Below are positions 54,610-62,402 of a DNA stretch of 64,000 nt, one piece after another. Under the pieces are notes generated by a model. It saw nothing but the letters and a program-made list of their open reading frames with translations. It was not told the DNA's origin and did not search any database. How positions within the stretch are numbered: the first letter of the stretch is position 1; every line of letters starts with the position of its first letter. The stretch is from Cellulomonas sp. S1-8 (GTDB taxonomy: Bacteria > Actinomycetota > Actinomycetes > Actinomycetales > Cellulomonadaceae): contig NZ_CP110806.1 of assembly GCF_026184235.1 (NCBI RefSeq), forward strand, positions 1,426,001 to 1,490,000, read 5' to 3'. The position numbers and the translations under genes are program-made.

Positions 54610-54736
54610 ACTGGATTGCTCTCTCGCGCGGGTGGGGGGTGGGGGTGGCTGGATTGCTCTCTCGCGAGAGAGCAATCCAGTCGCGAGAGAGCAATCCAGT
54701 GGCGAGAGAGCAATCCGGTCGAGAGAGCAATCCGGT
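54610..54736. repeat. Cluster of six copies of the 19-bp repeat family
   Basis: Forward ACTGGATTGCTCTCTCGCG at 54610-54628 and at 54649-54666 (first base missing). Then reverse-orientation copies head-to-tail every 19 bases at 54663, 54682, 54701 and 54720 (the last two with CCGGT instead of CCAGT). Copies at 54649 and 54663 fuse into a perfect 32-bp palindrome (54649-54680). The cluster lies 31 bases after the helicase stop and upstream of the VIT1-type promoter. Confidence 0.92.
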
Positions 54737-54767
54737 GCGGGTCGGCTCCCGTGCGGTGGGGAGGGGG

Positions 54768-57371
54768 CTACAGGGGGCCGGCGGTCAGGATGCGGAGGCG
54801 GACCTCGCCGGCCTCGTCGGACGCCGGGAGATCGACGAGGGCGTCGATGCGCCAGTCGTGGTCGCCTGCGGGGTCGTCGAGGATCTGCCGGACGTGCCAC
54901 GTGCCGGCCGCGGGGCCGTGCGCGTCGGCCGCGGTCCCGGGCGTCACCTGGAACAGGCCCGGGCCGCGGGCCGCGGGTCCGGTGCCGATCTCGTCGTGGT
55001 CGTCGAAGTACGGCTCGACGGCGTCGGCCCACCGGTCGGCGTCCCACAGGCCGCCCTCGGCGTCGACGTCCCCGAGCGCCGCGAGCGCGCCCCAGCGCTC
55101 GCGGGCGACGAGCTCGACGCGGCGGAACATCGCGCCGCGCACCAGCGCCCGGAACACGCGCGGGTCGGCCGTGACGGGCGGCGGGGGCGCGTCCCCGCTC
55201 TCGCTCTCGGCGACGGCAGCGAGCGCGGCAGTCGGGTCGGACAGCCGCTCCCACTCGTCGAGCAGGCTCGAGTCGGTGCGTCGCACCAGGTCACCGAGCC
55301 ACGCGACGAGCTCCTCGAGCTCCTCGGTGCGCCGGTCCTCCGGGACGGTGCGGCGCAGCGCGCGGTACGCGTCCGCGAGGTAGCGCAGCAGCACGCCCTC
55401 GGTGCGGTCCAGGGAGTACAGCTGCACGTACTCGGCGAACGTCGCGGCGCGCTCGTGCATCTCGCGCACCACGGACTTCGGGGACAGCGTGAGGTCGGCG
55501 ACCCACGGGTTGGTCAGGCGGTACGTCGCGAACGTCGCCTCGAGCAGCTCGGCCAGGGGGCGCGGGTAGGTGACGCCCTCGAGCAGCGCCATGCGCTCGT
55601 CGTACTCCAGGCCGTCGGCCTTCATGCGCGCCACGGCCTCGCCGCGCGCCTTGTTCTCCTGCGCGGCGAGCACCTGGCGCGGGTCGTCGAGCGTGGCCTC
55701 GATGACCGAGACCACGTCGTGCGCGTACCCGGGGTCCTGCGGGTCGAGCAGGTCGAGCGCGGCGTACGCGAACGGCGACAGGGCCTGGTCGAGCGCGAAC
55801 GTCGCGGGCAGGTCCGCGACGAGCTGCACGGTCCGGCGCCGCCCGCCGGGGGCGGCCGGGTCGTCGACCCAGGGACGCTCGACGACGCCCCCCGCGCGCA
55901 GCGACCGGTACACGTCGACCGCGCGCCGCACGTGCCGCGCCTGGGCACCCTCCGGCTCGTGGTTGTCCGTGAGCAGGTGCGTCATGACGGCGACGGGGTC
56001 CCCGCGCCCGTCGCGCCCGCGCTGCAGCACGTGCAGGACCATCGCGTGCGACACCTGGAAGCTCGACGTCAGGGGCTCGGGCGGGGCGTCCCGCAGGCGC
56101 TCGAACGTCTTGTCCGTCCAGTTCACGTGCCCGGACGGCGCCTGCTTGCGGACGATCTTCTTGAGCTTGCGGGGGTCGTCGCCGGCCTTGGCCAGCGCCT
56201 TGCGGTTCTCGACGACGTGCTCGGGCGCCTGCACGATCACCTCGCCCACCGTGTCGAAGCCGGCGCGCCCGGCGCGTCCGGCGATCTGGTGGAACTCGCG
56301 GGCCGACAGGTGCCGCATGCGCACGCCGTCGTACTTCACCAGGCTCGTCAGGACGACCGTGCGGATCGGCACGTTGATGCCGACGCCCAGGGTGTCGGTG
56401 CCGCACACGACCGGCAGCAGGCCCCGCTGCGTCAGGCGCTCGACGACGCGCCGGTACTTGGGCAGCATGCCGGCGTGGTGCACACCCACGCCGTGCCGCA
56501 GCAGCCGCGACAGGGTCTTGCCGAACCCGGGACCGAACCGGAAGCCGCCGAGCTCGGTCGCGATCGCGTCGCGCTGCTCGCGGCTGGCCAGAGGCGTCGA
56601 CATCAGCGTCTGCGCGCGCTCGACGGCCTCCTTCTGCGTGAAGTGCACGACGTACACGGGGGCGCGGCGGGTCGACACGAGCTCGTCGAGCAGCTCGTGC
56701 AACGGCTCGACGGAGTAGGAGAACGTCAGCGGCACGGGCCGTTCGGTGTTGGCGACGACGGCCACGTCGCGCCCGGTGCGGCGCGTCAGGTCCTCGGCGA
56801 AGAACGCGACGTCGCCGAGCGTGGCCGACATCAGCAGGAACTGCGTGCGCGTCAGCTCCAGCAGCGGCACCTGCCACGCCCAGCCGCGCTGCGGGTCGGC
56901 GTAGTAGTGGAACTCGTCCATGACGACCAGGCCGACGTCGGCGTCGGCACCGTCGCGCAGCGCCTGGTTGGCGAGGATCTCCGACGTGCAGCACACGATG
57001 GGCGCGCCCGCGTTGATCGCCGAGTCCCCGGTCATCATCCCGACGTTCGCCGACCCGAACACGTCGACCAGCGCGAAGAACTTCTCGCTGACCAGGGCCT
57101 TGATGGGGGCCGTGTAGTAGGAGCGGCGGCCCTGCGCCAGCGCCACCGCGTGCGCGGCGACGCCCGCGAGCGACTTGCCCGACCCCGTCGGCGTCGACAG
57201 GATCACGTGGCTGCCCGTCAGGAGCTCGAGCAGCGCCTCCTCCTGGTGGGGGTAGAGCGGCAGGCCCTGCTCCGTGGCCCAGGTGCTGAAGACCTCGTAG
57301 AGCGCGTCGGGGTCGTGCGCGGCGTCACCGGTGGGCAGGCGGTCGGTCAGGGTGACGTCGGGGGAGGGCAC
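54768..57371 (-). CDS. Ski2-like DEAD/DEAH-box helicase (HelY-like, C-terminal DUF3516-type region)
   Basis: 867 aa from GTG 57371. Q43 in Y-P-H-Q-E-E, Walker A P-T-G-S-G-K-S (K66), D-E-F-H at 152-155, L-M-S-A-T-L-G, and in the second RecA domain H-H-A-G-M-L-P-K-Y-R and H-Q-I-A-G-R-A-G-R-A-G-F-D. A long C-terminal half (about 430-867) is helical, as in actinobacterial helicases annotated with DUF3516. Probably an RNA helicase for processing or decay. GAGGAT (minus, 57383-57378) six bases before GTG predicts a leaderless mRNA. The 19-bp repeat cluster lies just downstream. Confidence 0.9.
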   Translation of the reverse strand: MPSPDVTLTDRLPTGDAAHDPDALYEVFSTWATEQGLPLYPHQEEALLELLTGSHVILSTPTGSGKSLAGVAAHAVALAQGRRSYYTAPIKALVSEKFFALVDVFGSANVGMMTGDSAINAGAPIVCCTSEILANQALRDGADADVGLVVMDEFHYYADPQRGWAWQVPLLELTRTQFLLMSATLGDVAFFAEDLTRRTGRDVAVVANTERPVPLTFSYSVEPLHELLDELVSTRRAPVYVVHFTQKEAVERAQTLMSTPLASREQRDAIATELGGFRFGPGFGKTLSRLLRHGVGVHHAGMLPKYRRVVERLTQRGLLPVVCGTDTLGVGINVPIRTVVLTSLVKYDGVRMRHLSAREFHQIAGRAGRAGFDTVGEVIVQAPEHVVENRKALAKAGDDPRKLKKIVRKQAPSGHVNWTDKTFERLRDAPPEPLTSSFQVSHAMVLHVLQRGRDGRGDPVAVMTHLLTDNHEPEGAQARHVRRAVDVYRSLRAGGVVERPWVDDPAAPGGRRRTVQLVADLPATFALDQALSPFAYAALDLLDPQDPGYAHDVVSVIEATLDDPRQVLAAQENKARGEAVARMKADGLEYDERMALLEGVTYPRPLAELLEATFATYRLTNPWVADLTLSPKSVVREMHERAATFAEYVQLYSLDRTEGVLLRYLADAYRALRRTVPEDRRTEELEELVAWLGDLVRRTDSSLLDEWERLSDPTAALAAVAESESGDAPPPPVTADPRVFRALVRGAMFRRVELVARERWGALAALGDVDAEGGLWDADRWADAVEPYFDDHDEIGTGPAARGPGLFQVTPGTAADAHGPAAGTWHVRQILDDPAGDHDWRIDALVDLPASDEAGEVRLRILTAGPL

Positions 57372-57411
57372 CCGGCGATCCTCGCACGGCCGGGCGGGCG
57401 CACGACGGGCG

Positions 57412-58230
57412 TCAGCTCGCGTCCCACAGCAGCCGGTAGTACGCGATGCGCGCGGCGTCGGGCTCGACGCCGTACGCCTCGTAGACGTGACGGTCGTACC
57501 CGGGGCCGTAGTTCCACTCGGTGCTCCAGGCCGCGGTCGCCAGGTCGGCCCACCGGTCCCCGACACCCAGTCGGCCCAGGTCGACGTGGGCGGCCCACCG
57601 GCCGTCGTCGCCGATGAGCGTGTTGGGCGCGCACGCGTCGCCGTGGCAGACGACGAGCACGTCGACGGGCGGCACGTCGAGGAGGCGGGCGCGGGCGTCG
57701 TCGGCGCCGAGGTCCCGGTGCTCGGGCGACCAGGACGCGGGGGTGTCGCCGGCGTCGAGGTGCTCGAGCGCGCGGACGACGCGGGACCCGGCCGACCAGT
57801 CGAAGGGGCACGGGCCGACGGGCAGCGCGTCGTGCAGCGCCCGCAGGCCGGCGCCGATCGCGGTCGCCGCCTCGACGGGACGGTCGACCCACGGAGGGAC
57901 GACGGCGCTGCGAGCGGGGATCGCCGCCGTGACGAGCCAGGTGCCGTGCTCGTCGGCGCCGAGGTCCAGCACCTCCGGCACGGGCGTGAACGGCGCGGCC
58001 CACGCGAGGCGCTCGGCCTCGGCCGCGAGGTCGAGCTCCGGCACGCCGGCCGGTGCCCACTTGACGTACCGCTCGGCCCCGAGCCGGAACGTCACGCCGC
58101 CGACCTGGTTGACCCACACGGGCTCGACGGCGGCGCCGCCCGCGATGCGCGCGACCGCCTCGGGGACGGCGACCGGGCCCTGCGGGATCTCCGGGGGGCC
58201 GCCGCGGGCGGGGCGTGTGTCTGAGGGCAC
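57412..58230 (-). CDS. APH-type phosphotransferase
   Basis: 272 aa from GTG 58230. Aminoglycoside-phosphotransferase-like kinase fold: N-lobe Y-V-K-W-A-P with ATP Lys, catalytic C-H-G-D-A-C-A-P-N-T, and metal-binding H-V-D-L-G-R-L-G-V-G-D-R-W-A-D-L. The order and size match APH(3')-like enzymes, but many relatives phosphorylate sugars, choline or macrolides, so resistance cannot be concluded. CAGGAT (minus, 58242-58237) lies six bases before GTG. Divergent from the acyl-CoA ligase gene. Confidence 0.85.
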   Translation of the reverse strand: MPSDTRPARGGPPEIPQGPVAVPEAVARIAGGAAVEPVWVNQVGGVTFRLGAERYVKWAPAGVPELDLAAEAERLAWAAPFTPVPEVLDLGADEHGTWLVTAAIPARSAVVPPWVDRPVEAATAIGAGLRALHDALPVGPCPFDWSAGSRVVRALEHLDAGDTPASWSPEHRDLGADDARARLLDVPPVDVLVVCHGDACAPNTLIGDDGRWAAHVDLGRLGVGDRWADLATAAWSTEWNYGPGYDRHVYEAYGVEPDAARIAYYRLLWDAS

Positions 58231-58282
58231 CGGGCGATCCTGCCATCGCGCGCGAGCCGTCGTGCAGCGCGCACCTACGGAC

Positions 58283-58310
58283 GCGTAACCTACGCTCCCG
58301 TAGGTTACGC
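58283..58310. promoter_or_regulatory. Perfect 12-bp-arm palindrome at the acyl-CoA ligase promoter
   Basis: GCGTAACCTACG (58283-58294), CTCC, CGTAGGTTACGC (58299-58310), with an extra half-site ACCTACGG at 58273-58280. It overlaps TACGCT (58306-58311), the -10-like hexamer six bases before GTG 58318. Looks like a TetR/GntR-type repressor site; no regulator gene is adjacent. Confidence 0.65.
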
Positions 58311-58317
58311 TGCGGCA

Positions 58318-60024
58318 GTGACCACGCCCGCTGCTGGACCTGTCGGACCCGACGACCTCCCGGCGGCCTGGCCGCACGGCGTCCCGCGTGACATCGAGAT
58401 CCCCGACGAGCCGCTCACCGCCACGCTCGACCGGGCCGTCCGCGACCACGCCGACCGCGTCGCCGTCGACTTCCTCGGCCGGGCGACGACCTACGCGGAG
58501 CTCGGCGCCCAGGTCGAGCGCGGGTCCCGCGTGCTGCACGACCTCGGGGTCCGCGCAGGCGACCGCGTCGCGCTCGTCCTGCCCAACTGCGCGGCGCACG
58601 TCGTCGCGTTCTGGTCCGCGCTGCGCCTCGGCGCGGTCGTCGTCGAGCACAACCCGACGTACACGGCCGAGGAGCTCGCCCACCAGCTCGCCGACTCGGG
58701 CGCGACCGTCGCGCTCGTGTGGGAGCAGGCCGTGCCGCGCGTCCTGCAGGTGCGCGACCGCACGCAGCTGCGGCACGTCGTCGCCGTCGACCTGTCCGCC
58801 GACCTGCCGCGGCTGTCGCGCTGGGCGTTGCGCCTGCCCGTCCCGACGGCCCGGAAGACCCGTGCCGCGATGTGCGGCCCCGTCCCCGCCGACGTCCCGC
58901 ACTGGCACCGCCTGGTCCGCGCGGCCGCACCGCTCGTCCCCGACACCGCGCCGAGCAGCGCCGACGTCGCGCTGCTGCAGTACACCGGCGGCACGACCGG
59001 CACCCCCAAGGCCGCCGTGCTCACGCACCGCAACCTCGTCGCGAACGCCCTGCAGGGGCAGACGTGGACGCAGGCCGCGTCGGGCACCGAGGTCGTCTAC
59101 GGCGTCCTGCCGTTCTTCCACGCGTTCGGCCTGACGCTCTGCCTGGCGTACTCCGTGCGGATCGCCGCGACGCTCGTCGTGCTGCCCTCGTTCGACCCCG
59201 CGCGCGTGCTCGCCGCGCAGCGCCGACGCCCCGGGACGTTCCTACCCGCGGTGCCGCCGATGCTCGACAAGCTGGCGGCCGCGGCGGAGGCGTCCGGCGC
59301 CGACCTGACGTCCTTCCGCTACTCCATCAGCGGCGCGATGGCGCTGCCGCGCGAGACGGCCGAGCGCTGGGAGCGGGTCTCGGGCGGGCTCGTCGTCGAG
59401 GGCTACGGCATGACCGAGACGTCACCCGTCGCGCTCGGCAACCCGCTGAGCCCCGACCGCCGGCCCGGCTCGCTCGGCCTGCCCTTCCCGTCGACCCGCA
59501 TCCGCGTCGTCGACCAGGAGGACCCCACGCGCGACGTCGCGACGGGGGAGCAGGGCGAGCTGCTCGTCTCCGGCCCGCAGGTCTTCCAGGGGTACTGGCA
59601 GCGTCCCGACGAGACCGCGCACCAGCTGCTCGACGGCGGCTGGCTGCGCACCGGCGACGTCGTGCGCGTCGACGACGACGGCATGGTCGTCCTCGTCGAC
59701 CGCATCAAGGAGATGATCGTCACCGGCGGCTTCAAGGTGTACCCCTCGCAGGTCGAGGACCACCTGCGCGGCATGCCGGGCGTGCGGGACGTCGCGGTCG
59801 TCGGGGAGCCCTCAGGTGCGATGGGGGAGAGCGTCGTCGCCGCCGTCGTCCTCGACGACGACGCCCACGGCGTCGACCTCGCCGCCGTGAAGGCGTGGTG
59901 CGAGACGCGCCTGGCCCGGTACGCGGTGCCGCGCCGGCTCGTCGTCCTCACCGAGCTGCCGCGCTCGCAGGTCGGCAAGGTGCTGCGGCGCGTCGTGCGC
60001 GACCAGCTGAAGCCGTCGGCCTGA
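58318..60024 (+). CDS. Long-chain acyl-CoA ligase (AMP-binding)
   Basis: 568 aa from GTG 58318. ANL-superfamily motifs: A3 Y-T-G-G-T-T-G-T-P-K from residue 222, A5 G-Y-G-M-T-E-T-S, L-R-T-G-D-V-V and the C-terminal R-S-Q-V-G-K-V-L-R-R Lys loop. V-D-R-I-K-E-M-I-V-T-G-G-F-K-V-Y-P fits FadD-type enzymes. Activates fatty acids to acyl-CoA for beta-oxidation or lipid synthesis. The promoter carries a long palindrome, so a fatty-acid-responsive repressor is plausible. Confidence 0.9.
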   Translation: MTTPAAGPVGPDDLPAAWPHGVPRDIEIPDEPLTATLDRAVRDHADRVAVDFLGRATTYAELGAQVERGSRVLHDLGVRAGDRVALVLPNCAAHVVAFWSALRLGAVVVEHNPTYTAEELAHQLADSGATVALVWEQAVPRVLQVRDRTQLRHVVAVDLSADLPRLSRWALRLPVPTARKTRAAMCGPVPADVPHWHRLVRAAAPLVPDTAPSSADVALLQYTGGTTGTPKAAVLTHRNLVANALQGQTWTQAASGTEVVYGVLPFFHAFGLTLCLAYSVRIAATLVVLPSFDPARVLAAQRRRPGTFLPAVPPMLDKLAAAAEASGADLTSFRYSISGAMALPRETAERWERVSGGLVVEGYGMTETSPVALGNPLSPDRRPGSLGLPFPSTRIRVVDQEDPTRDVATGEQGELLVSGPQVFQGYWQRPDETAHQLLDGGWLRTGDVVRVDDDGMVVLVDRIKEMIVTGGFKVYPSQVEDHLRGMPGVRDVAVVGEPSGAMGESVVAAVVLDDDAHGVDLAAVKAWCETRLARYAVPRRLVVLTELPRSQVGKVLRRVVRDQLKPSA

Positions 60025-60070
60025 CCTGGACCAGGAAGTCTGGACCAGGGTGTTGGTCGAGGGCTATCGT
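60025..60070 (+). promoter_or_regulatory. Toxin-antitoxin promoter with paired operator sites
   Basis: CCTGGACCAGG (60025-60035) and CTGGACCAG (60040-60048) are palindromes 14 bases apart, overlapping the -35 region of a promoter whose -10 is TATCGT (60065-60070), six bases before ATG 60077. Fits autorepression by the antitoxin. Confidence 0.6.
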
Positions 60071-60076
60071 CGGGCC

Positions 60077-60295
60077 ATGACGACCATGAACGTGCAGGAT
60101 GCCAAGGCGCACCTGTCCGACCTCGTCGCGCGCGCCGAGCGCGGCGAGGACGTCGTGATCGCACGCGCCGGACGCCCCGCCGTGCGGCTCGTCCCCGTGG
60201 CCGCGAGCCCGCGTGTCTTCGGCACGATGAAGCTCACCGTGCCGGACGCGTTCTTCGCCCCGCTGCCGGAGGACGAGCTGGCGGCGTGGGAGTGA
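60077..60295 (+). CDS. Phd/YefM-type antitoxin
   Basis: 72 aa. N-terminal Phd fold: M-N-V-Q-D-A-K-A-H-L-S-D-L-V-A-R-A, E-D-V-V-I-A-R-A-G-R-P-A-V-R-L. The C-terminal tail ([14 protein letters not shown]) would wrap the toxin. Binds the toxin and its own operator. The stop overlaps the toxin start (GTGA). Predicted leaderless mRNA. Confidence 0.9.
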   Translation: MTTMNVQDAKAHLSDLVARAERGEDVVIARAGRPAVRLVPVAASPRVFGTMKLTVPDAFFAPLPEDELAAWE

Positions 60296-60684
60296 GTGCG
60301 TACCTTCTCGACACGCACGTCCTGCTCTGGTTGCTCGGCGAACCGCGCCGTGTGCCCCTCGACGTGCGGGACCGGCTCGCCGATCCCGAGATCGACCTGT
60401 TCGTCTCGGCGGTGTCCGCGCTCGAGATCGCGACGAAGCAGCGGCTCGGCAAGCTCGAGGCGGGCGACCTGGTCGATGCATGGACGCACCGGTTGGCTGA
60501 GATCGGCGTCACCGAGCTCCCGGTGACCGCCGAGCACGCCCTGCTCGCGGGTCGCCTCCAGTGGACCCACCGCGACCCGTTCGACCGGCTGCTCGTGGCG
60601 CAGTCCGTCGTTGAGAACGCACGACTCGTGACGCAGGACGCGGCGATCACGGGGTTCGACCGTGCGCCGGTGCTCACGTGGTGA
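60292..60684 (+). CDS. VapC-type PIN-domain toxin
   Basis: 130 aa from GTG 60292, overlapping the antitoxin stop by four bases; GTG 60286 is an alternative. PIN ribonuclease with the acidic metal site D7 (Y-L-L-D-T-H), E45 (S-A-L-E-I-A), D95/D98 (R-D-P-F-D-R-L-L) and D116 (T-Q-D-A-A). Such toxins cut tRNA or rRNA. The H-V-L-L-W subgroup normally pairs with Phd-type antitoxins, as here. Confidence 0.92.
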   Translation: MSAYLLDTHVLLWLLGEPRRVPLDVRDRLADPEIDLFVSAVSALEIATKQRLGKLEAGDLVDAWTHRLAEIGVTELPVTAEHALLAGRLQWTHRDPFDRLLVAQSVVENARLVTQDAAITGFDRAPVLTW

Positions 60685-60694
60685 GCGACCGACG

Positions 60695-60700
60695 TACCGT
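60695..60700 (+). promoter_or_regulatory. Leaderless-type -10 of RNase HI gene
   Basis: TACCGT, six bases, GTG 60707; it decides between in-frame starts. Confidence 0.6.
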
Positions 60701-60706
60701 GTGCGC

Positions 60707-61180
60707 GTGAGCGAGACGGACGACGTGGCCCTGGTGGAGATGTGGACCGACGGCGCCTGCAAGGGCAACCCCGGGGTCGGGGGGTGGGGGGCCTGGATGC
60801 GCTTCGGCGACCAGGAGAAGGAGCTGTGCGGTGGTGAGCTCGCGACCACGAACAACCGCATGGAGCTGACGGCCGTCATCGAGGGGCTGCGCGCGCTGCG
60901 CCGGCCGTGCCGCGTCACGTTGCACGTCGACTCGACGTACGTCATGAACGGGCTCACCAAGTGGCTGCCGAACTGGAAGCGCAACGGCTGGCTCACGGGG
61001 GAGAAGAAGCCCGTGAAGAACAAGGAGCTGTGGCAGGCCCTCGAGACCGAGGTGGAGCGGCACCACGTGACGTGGGTCTGGGTGAAGGGTCACGCGGGCG
61101 ACCCCGGCAACGAGCGCGCCGACGGGCTGGCGAACCAGGGCGTCGACGCCGTGCGCGCGGGGGCGACGGCCCGGGGCTGA
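60707..61180 (+). CDS. rnhA: Ribonuclease HI
   Basis: 157 aa from GTG 60707. Degrades RNA in RNA-DNA hybrids. The D-E-D-D metal site is intact: D15 ([11 protein letters not shown]), E53 (N-N-R-M-E-L), D75 (H-V-D-S-T-Y) and D139 (G-N-E-R-A-D). H129 lies in V-K-G-H-A-G. The basic protrusion (W-K-R-N-G-W-L-T) of E. coli-type RNase HI is present. The stop codon sits in the loop of a strong hairpin. Confidence 0.96.
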   Translation: MSETDDVALVEMWTDGACKGNPGVGGWGAWMRFGDQEKELCGGELATTNNRMELTAVIEGLRALRRPCRVTLHVDSTYVMNGLTKWLPNWKRNGWLTGEKKPVKNKELWQALETEVERHHVTWVWVKGHAGDPGNERADGLANQGVDAVRAGATARG

Positions 61181-61189
61181 GCCCCGGGC
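61169..61189 (+). terminator. Hairpin with the rnhA stop codon as its loop
   Basis: Nine-bp stem GCCCGGGGC (61169-61177) / GCCCCGGGC (61181-61189) around TGA. Probably ends rnhA transcription ahead of the convergent oxidoreductase gene. Confidence 0.6.
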
Positions 61190-61219
61190 GCGTCGACCCG
61201 CGACCGTGCGGGGCGCCGG

Positions 61220-62401
61220 TCAGACCGCGACGGGCGTCCACCGCGACTCGTCGGCGGCCGAGCGCTCGACCGCGTCGAGCACCTGCTGCACCTGCAGGCC
61301 GTCGGCGAACGTCGGCGCCGGGTGGGTGCCCGCCCCGATGGCCTCGACGAGGTCCACGACCTGGTGCGTGAACGCGTGCTCGTACCCCAGGCCGTGGCCG
61401 GTGGGCCACCAGCTGCCGGTGTAGGGGTGCTCCGGCTCGGTCACGTACACGCGCCGGAAGCCCTGGAGACCCGCGGGGTCGTGGGCGTCGTACACGTGCA
61501 GGACGTTCATGTCCTCGAAGTCGAACGCGAGCGACCCGTCGGTGCCGTTGATCTCGACGCGGATCGCGTTGCGTCGGCCGAGCGCGAACCGCGTCGCCTC
61601 GAACAGCGCGAGCCCGCCGCCGGAGAGTCGCGACGTGAACACCGCGGCGTCGTCGACCGTGACGGGTCCCGTCGTCCCGCCCGCGTCCCCGACGCCCGAC
61701 AGGCCGCCGAACGACGCCGCGACGGGCCGCTCCTCGACGAACGTCGCGAGCTGCGCGGAGACCCCCGTGAGGTGCTCGCCGGTGATGTGCTGCACGAGGT
61801 CGATGACGTGGGCGCCGATGTCCCCGAGCGACCCCGACCCGGCAACGGCCTTGTCGAGCCGCCACGACAGCGGCGTCGCGGGGTCGGACAGCCAGTCCTG
61901 CAGGTACAGGCCGCGTGCGTGCCGCACGGTCCCGATGCGCCCCTCGGCGACGAGCCGGCGTGCCAGCGCGATCGCCGGGACCCGGCGGTAGGAGTACCCG
62001 ACCATCGCGACCTGGTCGGGTGCGGCCTCCGCGGCGGCGACCATGGCCTGCGCCTCGGCGACCGAGTTGGCCAGCGGCTTCTCGCACAGCACGTGCTTGC
62101 CGGCCTGCAGCGCCGCGATCGCGATCTCGGCGTGCGTGTCGCCCGGGGTGCAGATGTCGATCAGGTCGACGTCGTCGCGCCTGAGCAGCTCGCGCCAGTC
62201 GGTCGTCGACGTGCGCCAGCCCAGCCGGTCTGCTGCGGTGGCCGTGCGCTGCGCGTCGCGCCCGGCGACGACCGTGAGGTCCGGCGTCAGCGGCAGGTCG
62301 AAGAAGCGTGGCGCGGTCTGCCAGGCGTGCGAGTGGGCCAGGCCCATGAACGCGTGGCCGATCATGCCGACGCCCAGGCGTGGGGCGGGGGTGCGGACCA
62401 T
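61220..62401 (-). CDS. Gfo/Idh/MocA-family oxidoreductase (1)
   Basis: 393 aa from ATG 62401. NAD(P)-binding Rossmann start G-M-I-G-H-A-F-M-G-L-A-H, the family motif C-E-K-P-L-A-N, and the catalytic-region G-D-I-G-A-H-V-I-D-L-V. Oxidises or isomerises a sugar, inositol or sugar-derived compound; substrate not readable. It follows the next gene by one base, so the pair is co-transcribed with the ThuA-like gene. Confidence 0.9.
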   Translation of the reverse strand: MVRTPAPRLGVGMIGHAFMGLAHSHAWQTAPRFFDLPLTPDLTVVAGRDAQRTATAADRLGWRTSTTDWRELLRRDDVDLIDICTPGDTHAEIAIAALQAGKHVLCEKPLANSVAEAQAMVAAAEAAPDQVAMVGYSYRRVPAIALARRLVAEGRIGTVRHARGLYLQDWLSDPATPLSWRLDKAVAGSGSLGDIGAHVIDLVQHITGEHLTGVSAQLATFVEERPVAASFGGLSGVGDAGGTTGPVTVDDAAVFTSRLSGGGLALFEATRFALGRRNAIRVEINGTDGSLAFDFEDMNVLHVYDAHDPAGLQGFRRVYVTEPEHPYTGSWWPTGHGLGYEHAFTHQVVDLVEAIGAGTHPAPTFADGLQVQQVLDAVERSAADESRWTPVAV

Positions 62402-62402
62402 G

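Noticed and set aside
54610..54736. CRISPR-like array
   Set aside because: Copies are directly adjacent every 19 bases with no spacers and include inverted copies; no cas genes.
57412..58230. Aminoglycoside resistance gene
   Set aside because: APH fold is clear, but residues seen do not fix the substrate and there is no mobile context; kept as a generic phosphotransferase.
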